Shown here one piece after another: positions 53,317-60,345 of a stretch of 64,000 bases of DNA. The stretch lies in the NCBI RefSeq assembly GCF_947495565.1, contig NZ_CANLZM010000014.1:1-64000 (forward strand), read 5' to 3'. The DNA comes from an uncultured Pontibacter sp. (GTDB lineage Bacteria > Bacteroidota > Bacteroidia > Cytophagales > Hymenobacteraceae). Under the pieces are notes generated by a model that searched no databases, had not been told where the DNA came from, and saw only the letters and a list, made by a program, of their open reading frames with translations. The position numbers were made by a program, and so were the translations under genes. Position 1 is the first letter of the stretch, and each line of letters opens with the position of its first letter.

Positions 53317-54084
53317 ATGAACTTAGTTGATTCACACGCACATATTTACTCCGAGAAGTTCAACACCGACAGGGCAGAGGCCATGGAGCGGGCGCAGCAG
53401 GAGGGAGTAAGCAAAATATACATGCCCAACATCGACCATACTTCCATTGAAGCCATGCTGGAAGCGGAGGAGAAGTATAAAGGTGCCTGCGTTGCCATGA
53501 TGGGCCTGCATCCTACTTCCGTGAATAAGGATTTTGAGCGGGAATTATACCTGGTAGAGGAGTGGCTGAGTAAACGAGCCTTCGCAGCGGTGGGGGAGTG
53601 CGGCATAGACCTGTATTGGGATAAGACGTTTCTGCCGCAGCAGCAGGAGGCCCTGAAGGTGCAGGTGGAGCTGGCTAAAAAGTATAAACTGCCCATTGTG
53701 CTGCACACCCGCGACTCGTTTAACGAAACTTACGACATTATAGCAGCTGCCCAGGACGGCAGCTTGAAAGGTATTTTCCATTGCTTCAGCGGCTCTGCAG
53801 AAGAGGCCGAGAAGGTGAAGGAATTAGGTTTTCTGATGGGCATTGGCGGGGTAGCTACCTTTAAAAACGGCGGCTTAGACAAGGTGCTGCCGCATGTGCA
53901 GTTGGAGAACCTGGTGCTGGAGACCGACTGCCCTTACCTGGCTCCAACCCCGCACCGTGGCAAACGCAACGAGCCTGTATACCTGCCCCTGATAGCGCAG
54001 CGTGTGGCCGATCTGATGCAGAAACCTGTAGAGGAAGTAGCCGAAAAAACCACTGCCAACGCCCTTAGCCTCTTTAAATTGTAG
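53317..54084 (+). CDS. tatD: TatD-family metal-dependent hydrolase
   Basis: A 255-residue TIM-barrel protein with VDSHAHIYSEKF (metal HxH), MMGLHPTSV, AVGECGIDLYWD (Glu), LPIVLHTRDSFNETYD (His), GIFHCFSGSAEEAEKVKELG (His) and LVLETDCPYLAPTPHRGKRN (Asp). Members are 3'-5' DNA exonucleases and may process D-aminoacyl-tRNA. The asparaginase gene starts one base after its stop. Confidence 0.94.
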   Translation: MNLVDSHAHIYSEKFNTDRAEAMERAQQEGVSKIYMPNIDHTSIEAMLEAEEKYKGACVAMMGLHPTSVNKDFERELYLVEEWLSKRAFAAVGECGIDLYWDKTFLPQQQEALKVQVELAKKYKLPIVLHTRDSFNETYDIIAAAQDGSLKGIFHCFSGSAEEAEKVKELGFLMGIGGVATFKNGGLDKVLPHVQLENLVLETDCPYLAPTPHRGKRNEPVYLPLIAQRVADLMQKPVEEVAEKTTANALSLFKL

Positions 54085-54085
54085 C

Positions 54086-55153
54086 ATGCAGGTTGTAAAA
54101 GTAGACATAGACACTGCGGCGCCGCTGCACCCGGAAGCCTCCATACTTATTATTTATACCGGGGGCACCGTAGGGATGGTGTTTGATGATAAGGAGCAGC
54201 ACCTGGTACCATTTAACTTCTCGCAGATTACTGAGCATGTGCCCGAGTTGCGGCAGTTCAACTACCTGCTGACGGTGCTTAGTATAGAGCCGGCCATCGA
54301 TTCGTCTAACGTATCGGTGCAGGACTGGCTTATGCTGGCCCGGCTTATAGAAGAAAACTACGAAAAGTATGACGGGTTTGTCGTGCTGCACGGCACCGAC
54401 ACCATGGCCTACTCGGCCTCAGCCATGAGTTACCTGCTGGAGAACCTGCAGAAGCCTGTGATTTTTACGGGTGCCCAGGTGCCCATTGGCCGTATCCGTA
54501 CAGATGCCCGCGAAAACCTGATTACGGCACTGCAGATTGCAGCCACTAAAGAAAACGGAAGAAGCGTGGTGCCTGAAGTATGCATTTACTTCCGGAACTT
54601 GCTGTTGCGTGGCAACCGGTCTAAAAAAGTGGAGAGCAGCCACTTCGATGCTTTTAAATCTGATAACTACCCGCCATTGGCCGAAACCGGCATTGATATA
54701 GAGTATAGCTATGAGCATATTCTGCCCCACCCGCAGCATGTTTTTCGGGCACACCAGCAGATGAGCGATAAAGTAGCCATTCTGAAGTTGTTTCCGGGTA
54801 TTACGCGGCAGGTGGTGCAAAGTATACTGCAGGCACCGGGTTTGCAGGGAGTGGTGCTGGAAACGTTTGGCTCAGGTAATGCCCCGTCTACACCTTGGTT
54901 TCTGGAGCTGTTGCAAGATGCGCTCAACCGGGGGGTGCATGTCCTGAACGTGTCGCAATGCGATGAGGGCAGAGTGGTGCAGGGACAGTATGAGACTAGT
55001 ACGCATTTGCTGCATATGGGCGTAATAGGTGGTGCCGATATCACAACGGAAGCCGCCATAACCAAGCTGATGTTTGTGCTGGGACAGGATTTGGAGCCAG
55101 GGCAGGCTAAGATGCTTTTGTGCGAGAATCTGCGCGGTGAGCTCAGTGTGTAA
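54086..55153 (+). CDS. ansA: Type I L-asparaginase
   Basis: A 355-residue amidohydrolase, cytoplasmic form without signal peptide. Motifs: ILIIYTGGTVGMVFDD (first Thr), DGFVVLHGTDTMAYSASAMS (second Thr-Asp), PVIFTGAQVPIGRIRTDARE and VVLETFGSGNAPSTPWF. It turns asparagine into aspartate and ammonia. Operon with tatD. Confidence 0.95.
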   Translation: MQVVKVDIDTAAPLHPEASILIIYTGGTVGMVFDDKEQHLVPFNFSQITEHVPELRQFNYLLTVLSIEPAIDSSNVSVQDWLMLARLIEENYEKYDGFVVLHGTDTMAYSASAMSYLLENLQKPVIFTGAQVPIGRIRTDARENLITALQIAATKENGRSVVPEVCIYFRNLLLRGNRSKKVESSHFDAFKSDNYPPLAETGIDIEYSYEHILPHPQHVFRAHQQMSDKVAILKLFPGITRQVVQSILQAPGLQGVVLETFGSGNAPSTPWFLELLQDALNRGVHVLNVSQCDEGRVVQGQYETSTHLLHMGVIGGADITTEAAITKLMFVLGQDLEPGQAKMLLCENLRGELSV

Positions 55154-55172
55154 AACTATAAACAAACTATAC

Positions 55173-55204
55173 TTGCAGATGTGCTGATTATTGGTGTATA
55201 TTTG
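55173..55204 (+). promoter_or_regulatory. Promoter of tRNA-Ser
   Basis: TTG (55173-55175), 21 bases, then TATATTTG (55197-55204) and CACC: a full match to the Bacteroidota consensus. The tRNA begins ten bases after the element. Confidence 0.75.
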
Positions 55205-55214
55205 CACCATAATT

Positions 55215-55302
55215 AGAGAGCTGTCCGAGTGGTCGAAGGAGCACGCCTGGAAAGTGTGTATACCCCAAAAGGGTATCAAGGGTTCGAATCCCTTGCTCTC
55301 TG
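55215..55302 (+). tRNA. tRNA-Ser (anticodon GGA)
   Basis: An 88-base class II tRNA: acceptor AGAGAGC/GCTCTCT, D-arm TGTCCGAGTGGTCGAAGGA, anticodon loop CTGGAAA with GGA, a variable arm TATACCCCAAAAGGGTA, T-arm AGGGTTCGAATCCCT. CCA is not encoded. An integrase gene begins within 90 bases downstream, so the 3' end is the likely attachment site of the element to the right. Confidence 0.94.
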
Positions 55303-55306
55303 CTGT

Positions 55307-55343
55307 AAAAAAGGCCTTAGAATACCTCTAATGGCCTTTTTTT
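55307..55343 (+). terminator. Terminator after tRNA-Ser
   Basis: AAAAAGGCCTTAGA pairs with TCTAATGGCCTTTTT (one bulge) around ATACC, followed by T's. It ends at the base before the first possible integrase start codon (55344). Confidence 0.75.
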
Positions 55344-55359
55344 ATGTCAAAAAATGAGG

Positions 55360-55382
55360 TCGCGACACTATTCGCGACACTA
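55360..55382 (+). repeat. Tandem 11-bp direct repeat at the integrase start
   Basis: TCGCGACACTA occurs at 55360-55370 and again at 55372-55382, one base apart, three bases before the preferred integrase ATG. Paired direct repeats next to an attachment site resemble arm-type integrase binding sites. Confidence 0.55.
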
Positions 55383-55385
55383 AAC

Positions 55386-56627
55386 ATGGCTAAATCGGAC
55401 ACGGCGACACCTTATAAACTAGCCCGCCTAATCATTCCACAAACCGATAAAGGCAGGCCCGACCTGAATGCCAGATGGTCCATTACCTTCTGGGTATGGG
55501 ACGATGACAAACAGAAGAAAGTTCGGATCGTGCGCGATTGGGATATTAACCAATATGCCACTGTAGCCGAGCGCAAACAAAGGGCGTCTGTGATAATCAA
55601 TGAGATTAACAAAAAGCTCAAAAAGGGACATGTTATTTCGAAGGCTGAAAAGAAACAGGTAAAGTTCACACCTAAAATAACAAAGGATACCCTGACACTG
55701 AAGGATGCCATTGACAACTACATAGCTGAAAACAGGTCTTCGCTCAGCCCGAACACAATAGCCGGTTACGTTACGCTGAAGAATACGCTATTCCCATGGC
55801 TTGATGATCAAGGGCTGTCTGATATAAAACTGATTGATTTTGATGGGGAGGCAGCAAAAGCCTTCTTTAACTACCTGAAGCTAGAGAAAGTGGTAATCCG
55901 GAAAGGGGTAGAGGAAATTGGGGTCTCAAACAAAACATTCAACAATTACCATACGAATTTAAACCGCATCTATAATGCGCTTATAGCTGATGGTACCATC
56001 AAGAAGAAGAACAATCATATTCAGAAAATCAGCAAAAAGAAGAAAGTACATACTAACAAGCATGTTCCCTTTTCGAATGAGCAGCTGAAGCTTATTAAGA
56101 AGTGCATTTTGGAGAAAGGCGATGAGCAGCTATACCTGTTTATCAACTTCCTGTACTATACTGCTGCTAGGCCAGCCCGTGAGCTGCGGCTGCTGCAGGT
56201 GAAAGACATACTGGACGAAACGATTTTTATACCGGCAGATCGCTCTAAAGTGGGCGTTGGCAGGCATGCCTTTATTCCGCCGGCGCTGGAAAAATTAATT
56301 AAGAAGCACAAGCTGCGCAGCTACCCGCCCGACTACTATGTGTTCACCCGAGAGGGCAAGCCGGGGCCGGAGCATGTGGGCAAAGTATACTTTTATCTGC
56401 GGCACAGGGAAGTGCTGGAAGAACTGGGCATGACTGATCAGGAATATACTCTCTATGGTTATAAGCATACCGGCAACATCAACTTATACCAAGCTACCAA
56501 AGACCTAATTGCCATTAAAGAACAAAACGGCCACACTTCGCTGGACCAGACCTATAATTACATGGTAAAGCTGGGGCAGATTAGGAAAGGAGAGATATAT
56601 AGGCAATTTCCGGAGTTCGGGAAGTAA
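55386..56627 (+). CDS. Tyrosine site-specific integrase of a tRNA-Ser-inserted element
   Basis: About 413 residues from the ATG at 55386; a start at 55344 is in frame but touches the tRNA terminator and would translate the direct repeats. An arm-binding-like N-terminus (to about 90) precedes a SAM-like core-binding domain (about 115-225, TLKDAIDNYIAENRSSLSPN) and the catalytic domain (about 230-410): the first Arg in YTAARPARELRLLQVKD, YGYKHTGNINLYQA (box II, His with Lys instead of the usual Arg before it), NGHTSLDQTYNYM with the last His and the nucleophilic Tyr. It inserts the element at the 3' end of tRNA-Ser. Confidence 0.9.
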   Translation: MAKSDTATPYKLARLIIPQTDKGRPDLNARWSITFWVWDDDKQKKVRIVRDWDINQYATVAERKQRASVIINEINKKLKKGHVISKAEKKQVKFTPKITKDTLTLKDAIDNYIAENRSSLSPNTIAGYVTLKNTLFPWLDDQGLSDIKLIDFDGEAAKAFFNYLKLEKVVIRKGVEEIGVSNKTFNNYHTNLNRIYNALIADGTIKKKNNHIQKISKKKKVHTNKHVPFSNEQLKLIKKCILEKGDEQLYLFINFLYYTAARPARELRLLQVKDILDETIFIPADRSKVGVGRHAFIPPALEKLIKKHKLRSYPPDYYVFTREGKPGPEHVGKVYFYLRHREVLEELGMTDQEYTLYGYKHTGNINLYQATKDLIAIKEQNGHTSLDQTYNYMVKLGQIRKGEIYRQFPEFGK

Positions 56628-56694
56628 GATCAACAAAAAGACCTGTAAGGAAGAGACTTATATTTACTATATAACTTAAAATAAATTTATACTT

Positions 56695-56919
56695 ATGACT
56701 TGGCAAGAACAATTCGGAGAACAATTTGAGAGGTACCGCAAACAAAGAGAAGTCTTAGATGAGCTGAATCGAATAGACCGCAGATTAAAGGAACTGACAC
56801 GGGATAATCTGGATGCAACAGAGAGAAACGAAGATTTATCTGAAGAGCACATTAAAGAAACAGATGAGTTGGTCAAACAATGGCAAGAAAACCTAAAAAG
56901 GTTCTCTGATTTGAAGTAA
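56695..56919 (+). CDS. Small coiled-coil protein
   Basis: Seventy-four highly charged residues (EQFERYRKQREVLDELNRID, RLKELTRDNLDATERNEDLS) that would form one or two long helices, very probably a coiled coil. No family recognised. It lies alone 67 bases after the integrase stop and is followed by a hairpin (AGCCCTAC/GTGGGGCT, 56926-56949) and T-rich sequence. From position it belongs to the integrated element. The stretch 56950-57099 shows nothing else. Confidence 0.6.
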   Translation: MTWQEQFGEQFERYRKQREVLDELNRIDRRLKELTRDNLDATERNEDLSEEHIKETDELVKQWQENLKRFSDLK

Positions 56920-57099
56920 CAAAATAGCCCTACCTATGAAGTGGGGCTTCTTTGTTACAGCCTGCTATAGCCAATGATATTTTGCATCCGAGTAGCGTTG
57001 CTATACCTGTGGGAAGTGGTGATCGGTATAGGGCTGCTCCTCCAACTCCCTTCTGAGCACAAGCGTTCTGCCTATGGAGGTTTGCTTAACAATCTCTAA

Positions 57100-57915
57100 T
57101 TAGCGAGCATCAAGTATATCGAAACGTTTTAGTTTCACTTTATACTCATTGCTTTCAATAAGACTGGCTAATGATTGCTCCTCTTCATCTGACCTCGATG
57201 ACCCTAGATATACCTCAGCAACAGCATCCTTGCTAAAACTAGCAAGGTACATTTCGTTTTTATAAATACAGTGTTTAGCTACATCGAGGCATAAGGACCT
57301 GATTTCCTCTTCTTTAGTAAACCTTAATCTCTTTTGCAGCGCCCAGACCACCAGTGCCTCCTTTTCCTCGTCATCCCAATCTACACACTTTGGCATTTTA
57401 GAATATTTCACCCTTGATTGCAAACAAAATCTATTAATGGTATTGGACCTAAATCCAATACATACTCCAGCTCCCTTTTCAGCGTAGTTTTCCCAAAGGT
57501 GCGCATTGTCAGACCTTATAGAGAAACAGGCTACTCCAAACCGGCTTCTTAGAGCATTTAGTCCTTCCCTAAATATTGAATCAAAGAATTTCTCGTCAAA
57601 ACCTTTTACTCTCATGAGTTTGATCACAGTTTTAGCGTCGGCATTTGGTTGTGCCATGTATGCATTAAGAAATTTCTGTTTATTTTGTCTATACCTTATG
57701 ATTGACAGATCCAGCTCATCAGGGTCGTTTTTTAGTAATGAAGCAGGTTGGTTGTAACGCAGTTCTGAGTTGCCTAAAATGCTTAGAGCGCTTTTTAAAC
57801 TAGTATAGTGGTATATAACTGGATCCGCTTCCATAAGGCAGGCGTTATCAATGCTTAAATAGTGAGCTGCGGCGTAAGCACGTAATCTTTGTTGATATAG
57901 TTCAGTTGGATTCAT
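57100..57915 (-). CDS. DUF2971-family protein
   Basis: A 271-residue cytoplasmic protein. The N-terminal third has the family opening VIYHYTSLKSALSILGNSEL, then SLLKNDPDELDLSIIRY; the middle has FGVACFSIRSDNAHLWENYA followed by GAGVCIGFR, and the end EVYLGSSRSDEEEQSLASLI. DUF2971 proteins occur on mobile elements and in defence-rich regions; their activity is, to my knowledge, not settled. The YHYTS and NxxLW-type motifs recall ADP-ribosyltransferase-like folds, which is inference. It stands alone between the integrase part and the helicase operon, in antisense to the former. Confidence 0.75.
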   Translation of the reverse strand: MNPTELYQQRLRAYAAAHYLSIDNACLMEADPVIYHYTSLKSALSILGNSELRYNQPASLLKNDPDELDLSIIRYRQNKQKFLNAYMAQPNADAKTVIKLMRVKGFDEKFFDSIFREGLNALRSRFGVACFSIRSDNAHLWENYAEKGAGVCIGFRSNTINRFCLQSRVKYSKMPKCVDWDDEEKEALVVWALQKRLRFTKEEEIRSLCLDVAKHCIYKNEMYLASFSKDAVAEVYLGSSRSDEEEQSLASLIESNEYKVKLKRFDILDAR

Positions 57916-58029
57916 CGTGTTTTTTTTAATAAAGATAGGTAGTCGGCATATACTAAGACAAATAATTTATAGGTAAGCTATATGCAAAAGCTAAAGTAGG
58001 GTTAGGATGTATTCTTTGCTGTCAATAAC

Positions 58030-58110
58030 ATGATTTCAGATCATATTGTAATTATAGTTGGCGACGTAATAGGTGCACTAATTACTATACTAAGATCAGT
58101 GTGGTATTAA
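58030..58110 (+). CDS. Possible 26-residue hydrophobic peptide (toxin-like)
   Basis: ATG at 58030 opens a frame for MISDHIVIIVGDVIGALITI followed by LRSVWY and TAA at 58108-58110. The peptide is a single hydrophobic helix with a short charged end, like membrane-acting type I toxins. TATTCTTTG (58013-58021) upstream resembles the -7 element with one extra base, and a strong terminator (58121-58156) follows ten bases after the stop. No antisense RNA could be identified. Candidate only. Confidence 0.35.
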   Translation: MISDHIVIIVGDVIGALITILRSVWY

Positions 58111-58120
58111 TTATGAAAAT

Positions 58121-58156
58121 AAAAAAGGCCCTTGCTAATCACAGGGGCCTTTTTTA
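58121..58156. terminator. Bidirectional terminator between the small frame and the helicase operon
   Basis: AAAAAAGGCCCTT pairs with AGGGGCCTTTTTT around GCTAATCAC-type loop sequence, with A and T runs on both sides. It ends the minus-strand operon that begins beyond the right edge. Confidence 0.8.
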
Positions 58157-58192
58157 TTACTCGAGTATCGCCATAAATGGCGGGGTTGGTCA

Positions 58193-58477
58193 CTAAACAA
58201 AAACGTTCCTGATGTTGCCATACAGGTCAAGGCCCTGCTGCACCGTGTTAAATATGTCGGTTATTTTGCTACCGCCATTATTTTGGACAAGCGCATTATT
58301 GGCTGCTGCCGCTTTTTGCTGTGCCAACAAGGCCTGCTGCTGCTGATATGCAAGCTGCTGTGCCATCAAGGCCTGCTGCTGTTGCTGGGACGCTGCCTGC
58401 TGGCCTTTGTCCTTATTGATCATGTACATTGCCCCCAGTCCAAGAGCGGCAACTACTAAAATGGTGTTGTTATTCAT
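58193..58477 (-). CDS. Small Q-rich protein with one N-terminal membrane helix
   Basis: Ninety-four residues: MNNNTILVVAALGLGAMYMI forms one helix, followed by KDKGQQAASQQQQQALMAQQ and further Gln/Ala repeats to about residue 60, then a tail ending DLYGNIRNVFV. It overlaps the end of the RadA-like ATPase gene by eight bases, so the genes are coupled. No family recognised with confidence; small membrane proteins with such low-complexity tails occur in phage and element gene clusters. Its likely place is the inner membrane. Confidence 0.65.
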   Translation of the reverse strand: MNNNTILVVAALGLGAMYMINKDKGQQAASQQQQQALMAQQLAYQQQQALLAQQKAAAANNALVQNNGGSKITDIFNTVQQGLDLYGNIRNVFV

Positions 58478-60323
58478 TGGTTATAAGTTTTTGGTTGAAC
58501 ACATCATACTTTTTGCCCATGCTCTCGCTATCGGCATAGCGGTTTTTTTCGCAGTAGGCTATACCTGGTAAATCTACTTGTATGACGATGCCAGCGTCAT
58601 ACTCTGCCATACTACCGCCTCTGGCTGTACCGGCGCTGGTGCTTTGGAAAATAATAAGAAAGAAGGTGTTAGGGAAGTCTTTTCTAAGCCTATCAAACTC
58701 CTCCTGCTTCACATTTAACTTGCTCCAACTGTCGATAGCCACCACATCAAAGTGTTTCGCGGCCTCTCTGATGGTGTCAATGCCACTGGGTGAGATTGAG
58801 GCGGCTTGTACCAACCTGCGGTTCTTTGGCTTGATATAAGCCTCGCTCATGCGCTTTACCAGATCTGAGCCTTTGTCAATCTCCAAGGTGAAGGAGGCCA
58901 CGTTGAACCCCATTTCAGCGAAAATATCCTTCAACTGGTAGAGCAATCGCGTTTTTCCGGCTCCCTTATCACCCCTAAGCGCGATGGCAAACTCCTTGCG
59001 CTCGATCTTCCCCAGGAACAGGCCTAAGTCACCTTTCAGGCGAAAAGTGTTTTTAGAAGTGTCAACTCCTGGTTTGTCAATCGGTGTGAACAGGCCTTGC
59101 AAAGTCTTAGGAAGCTTTAATTCTTTTTCCTTTGGCAGGGCTTTTTTTTTTACGCCTGCAAGCGTTGTTTTTGTGCAGCCGCAGCTTTGATCATCGTTAC
59201 CAGGGCATCCCAAGCCTGAAAATTCTGGAAGTGAGCCCAAACCGGACAAACCAGGAGTGGAGGCCATTATTTGATTCCCGTTGCTGAGGTATGCCTTTAG
59301 GCTCTGCTTGGCATTTTTAAACAACCCGTAGTAAGTATCGAACTTATGAACAGTCTCTTTCTCCTCCGCTCGCTCCATGTCCTGCAGCAGCTTCTTTGCC
59401 TTAGCTACATCTGGCTTTATATCCATCATTGGGATAAACCGCTTTAGGAGCTGTACGGTAGGAGCCACTTTGGATTGCTTTACAAACTTATGGAGTAAGG
59501 CCAATGTTTTATTGGAAAGGTCAATCTCTATCTTTTTAATATTTTCCTCTCCCATAGAGTCAAGCACTGTTTCTAGCCTATCCTGCACCAGGTTGATTGC
59601 GTCTGCATTCGGGCTGCTCTTTCTGATCTTGCGCTCTACGATGTACTTATTCAGCCTGTCATAAAGCGCCTTCACTTGCTTGAAAGTCTTGGTCTTACCG
59701 TTAAATCCGATGAACGTCTTTATTACCTGCTCTTCCTCTGTAAAGTGCTCCTGGTAGGAAACTGGCGTTACATGCTTAACCGGTTTTTCTTTCTTTACTT
59801 TGGCGGCACTGGTTTTCTTTTTGGCAGTAGCTGTTTTTGCTTTCTTGCCGCCTGCGACTTTTTTTCCTATTGCTAAATCCTGCTCATGCAGCGAAATCCA
59901 GCCTTTAATAGTATCCGACTGCTGCTTGGTGAACTCACCTGCTTTTATCCTGCTAAAGAGCGATAAAGCAAGTTTTTCCAGCTCGTCAAATGTTTTGGTG
60001 CCCTCAATAGCGTAGCGAGCATCGGTATAAGCTTTGCCGCTATCTTGGCTGCTAGTATCCACTGTAAGGCCTCGATCTCTGGTAGGAACAATTTTCTTTT
60101 TAGTGTAGGTGAATGCTGGTTGTTCCTCGGGTAGATAGGCAGGCAGCTTTTCAAAATACAGGTCAACCATCTCGCGTATCTCGGGAACCTGGTTGTAAGC
60201 GAGCCAGTCATCTTCTGCAGCCTCTATGGTTACGGAGTGGGCTTCCCTGATTGCCTCAGGCATCTGTGAAAATTCAATTTTTTTAGCGAAGTTAAGGTAA
60301 TTTGATGTAGTGAACTTTTTCAT
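58470..60323 (-). CDS. RadA-like RecA-fold ATPase with long N-terminal region
   Basis: A 617-residue protein. The C-terminal 170 residues are a RecA-type ATPase: Walker A GDKGAGKTRLL (451-461), Walker B FDVVAIDSW (525-533), the QSTSAGTARGGS switch, and KNRY (593-596), which corresponds to the KNRFG motif of RadA/Sms. The first 280 residues are helical with a Lys-rich linker (KKAKTATAKKKTSAAKVKKE) and no zinc finger, and the middle holds a Cys cluster CPGNDDQSCGCTK. This is not the housekeeping RadA. It sits 22 bases after the strawberry-notch-type helicase and probably works with it in DNA handling by the element. Confidence 0.75.
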   Translation of the reverse strand: MKKFTTSNYLNFAKKIEFSQMPEAIREAHSVTIEAAEDDWLAYNQVPEIREMVDLYFEKLPAYLPEEQPAFTYTKKKIVPTRDRGLTVDTSSQDSGKAYTDARYAIEGTKTFDELEKLALSLFSRIKAGEFTKQQSDTIKGWISLHEQDLAIGKKVAGGKKAKTATAKKKTSAAKVKKEKPVKHVTPVSYQEHFTEEEQVIKTFIGFNGKTKTFKQVKALYDRLNKYIVERKIRKSSPNADAINLVQDRLETVLDSMGEENIKKIEIDLSNKTLALLHKFVKQSKVAPTVQLLKRFIPMMDIKPDVAKAKKLLQDMERAEEKETVHKFDTYYGLFKNAKQSLKAYLSNGNQIMASTPGLSGLGSLPEFSGLGCPGNDDQSCGCTKTTLAGVKKKALPKEKELKLPKTLQGLFTPIDKPGVDTSKNTFRLKGDLGLFLGKIERKEFAIALRGDKGAGKTRLLYQLKDIFAEMGFNVASFTLEIDKGSDLVKRMSEAYIKPKNRRLVQAASISPSGIDTIREAAKHFDVVAIDSWSKLNVKQEEFDRLRKDFPNTFFLIIFQSTSAGTARGGSMAEYDAGIVIQVDLPGIAYCEKNRYADSESMGKKYDVFNQKLITNE

Positions 60324-60345
60324 CGGGTGTATGTGATTGAGAGTG

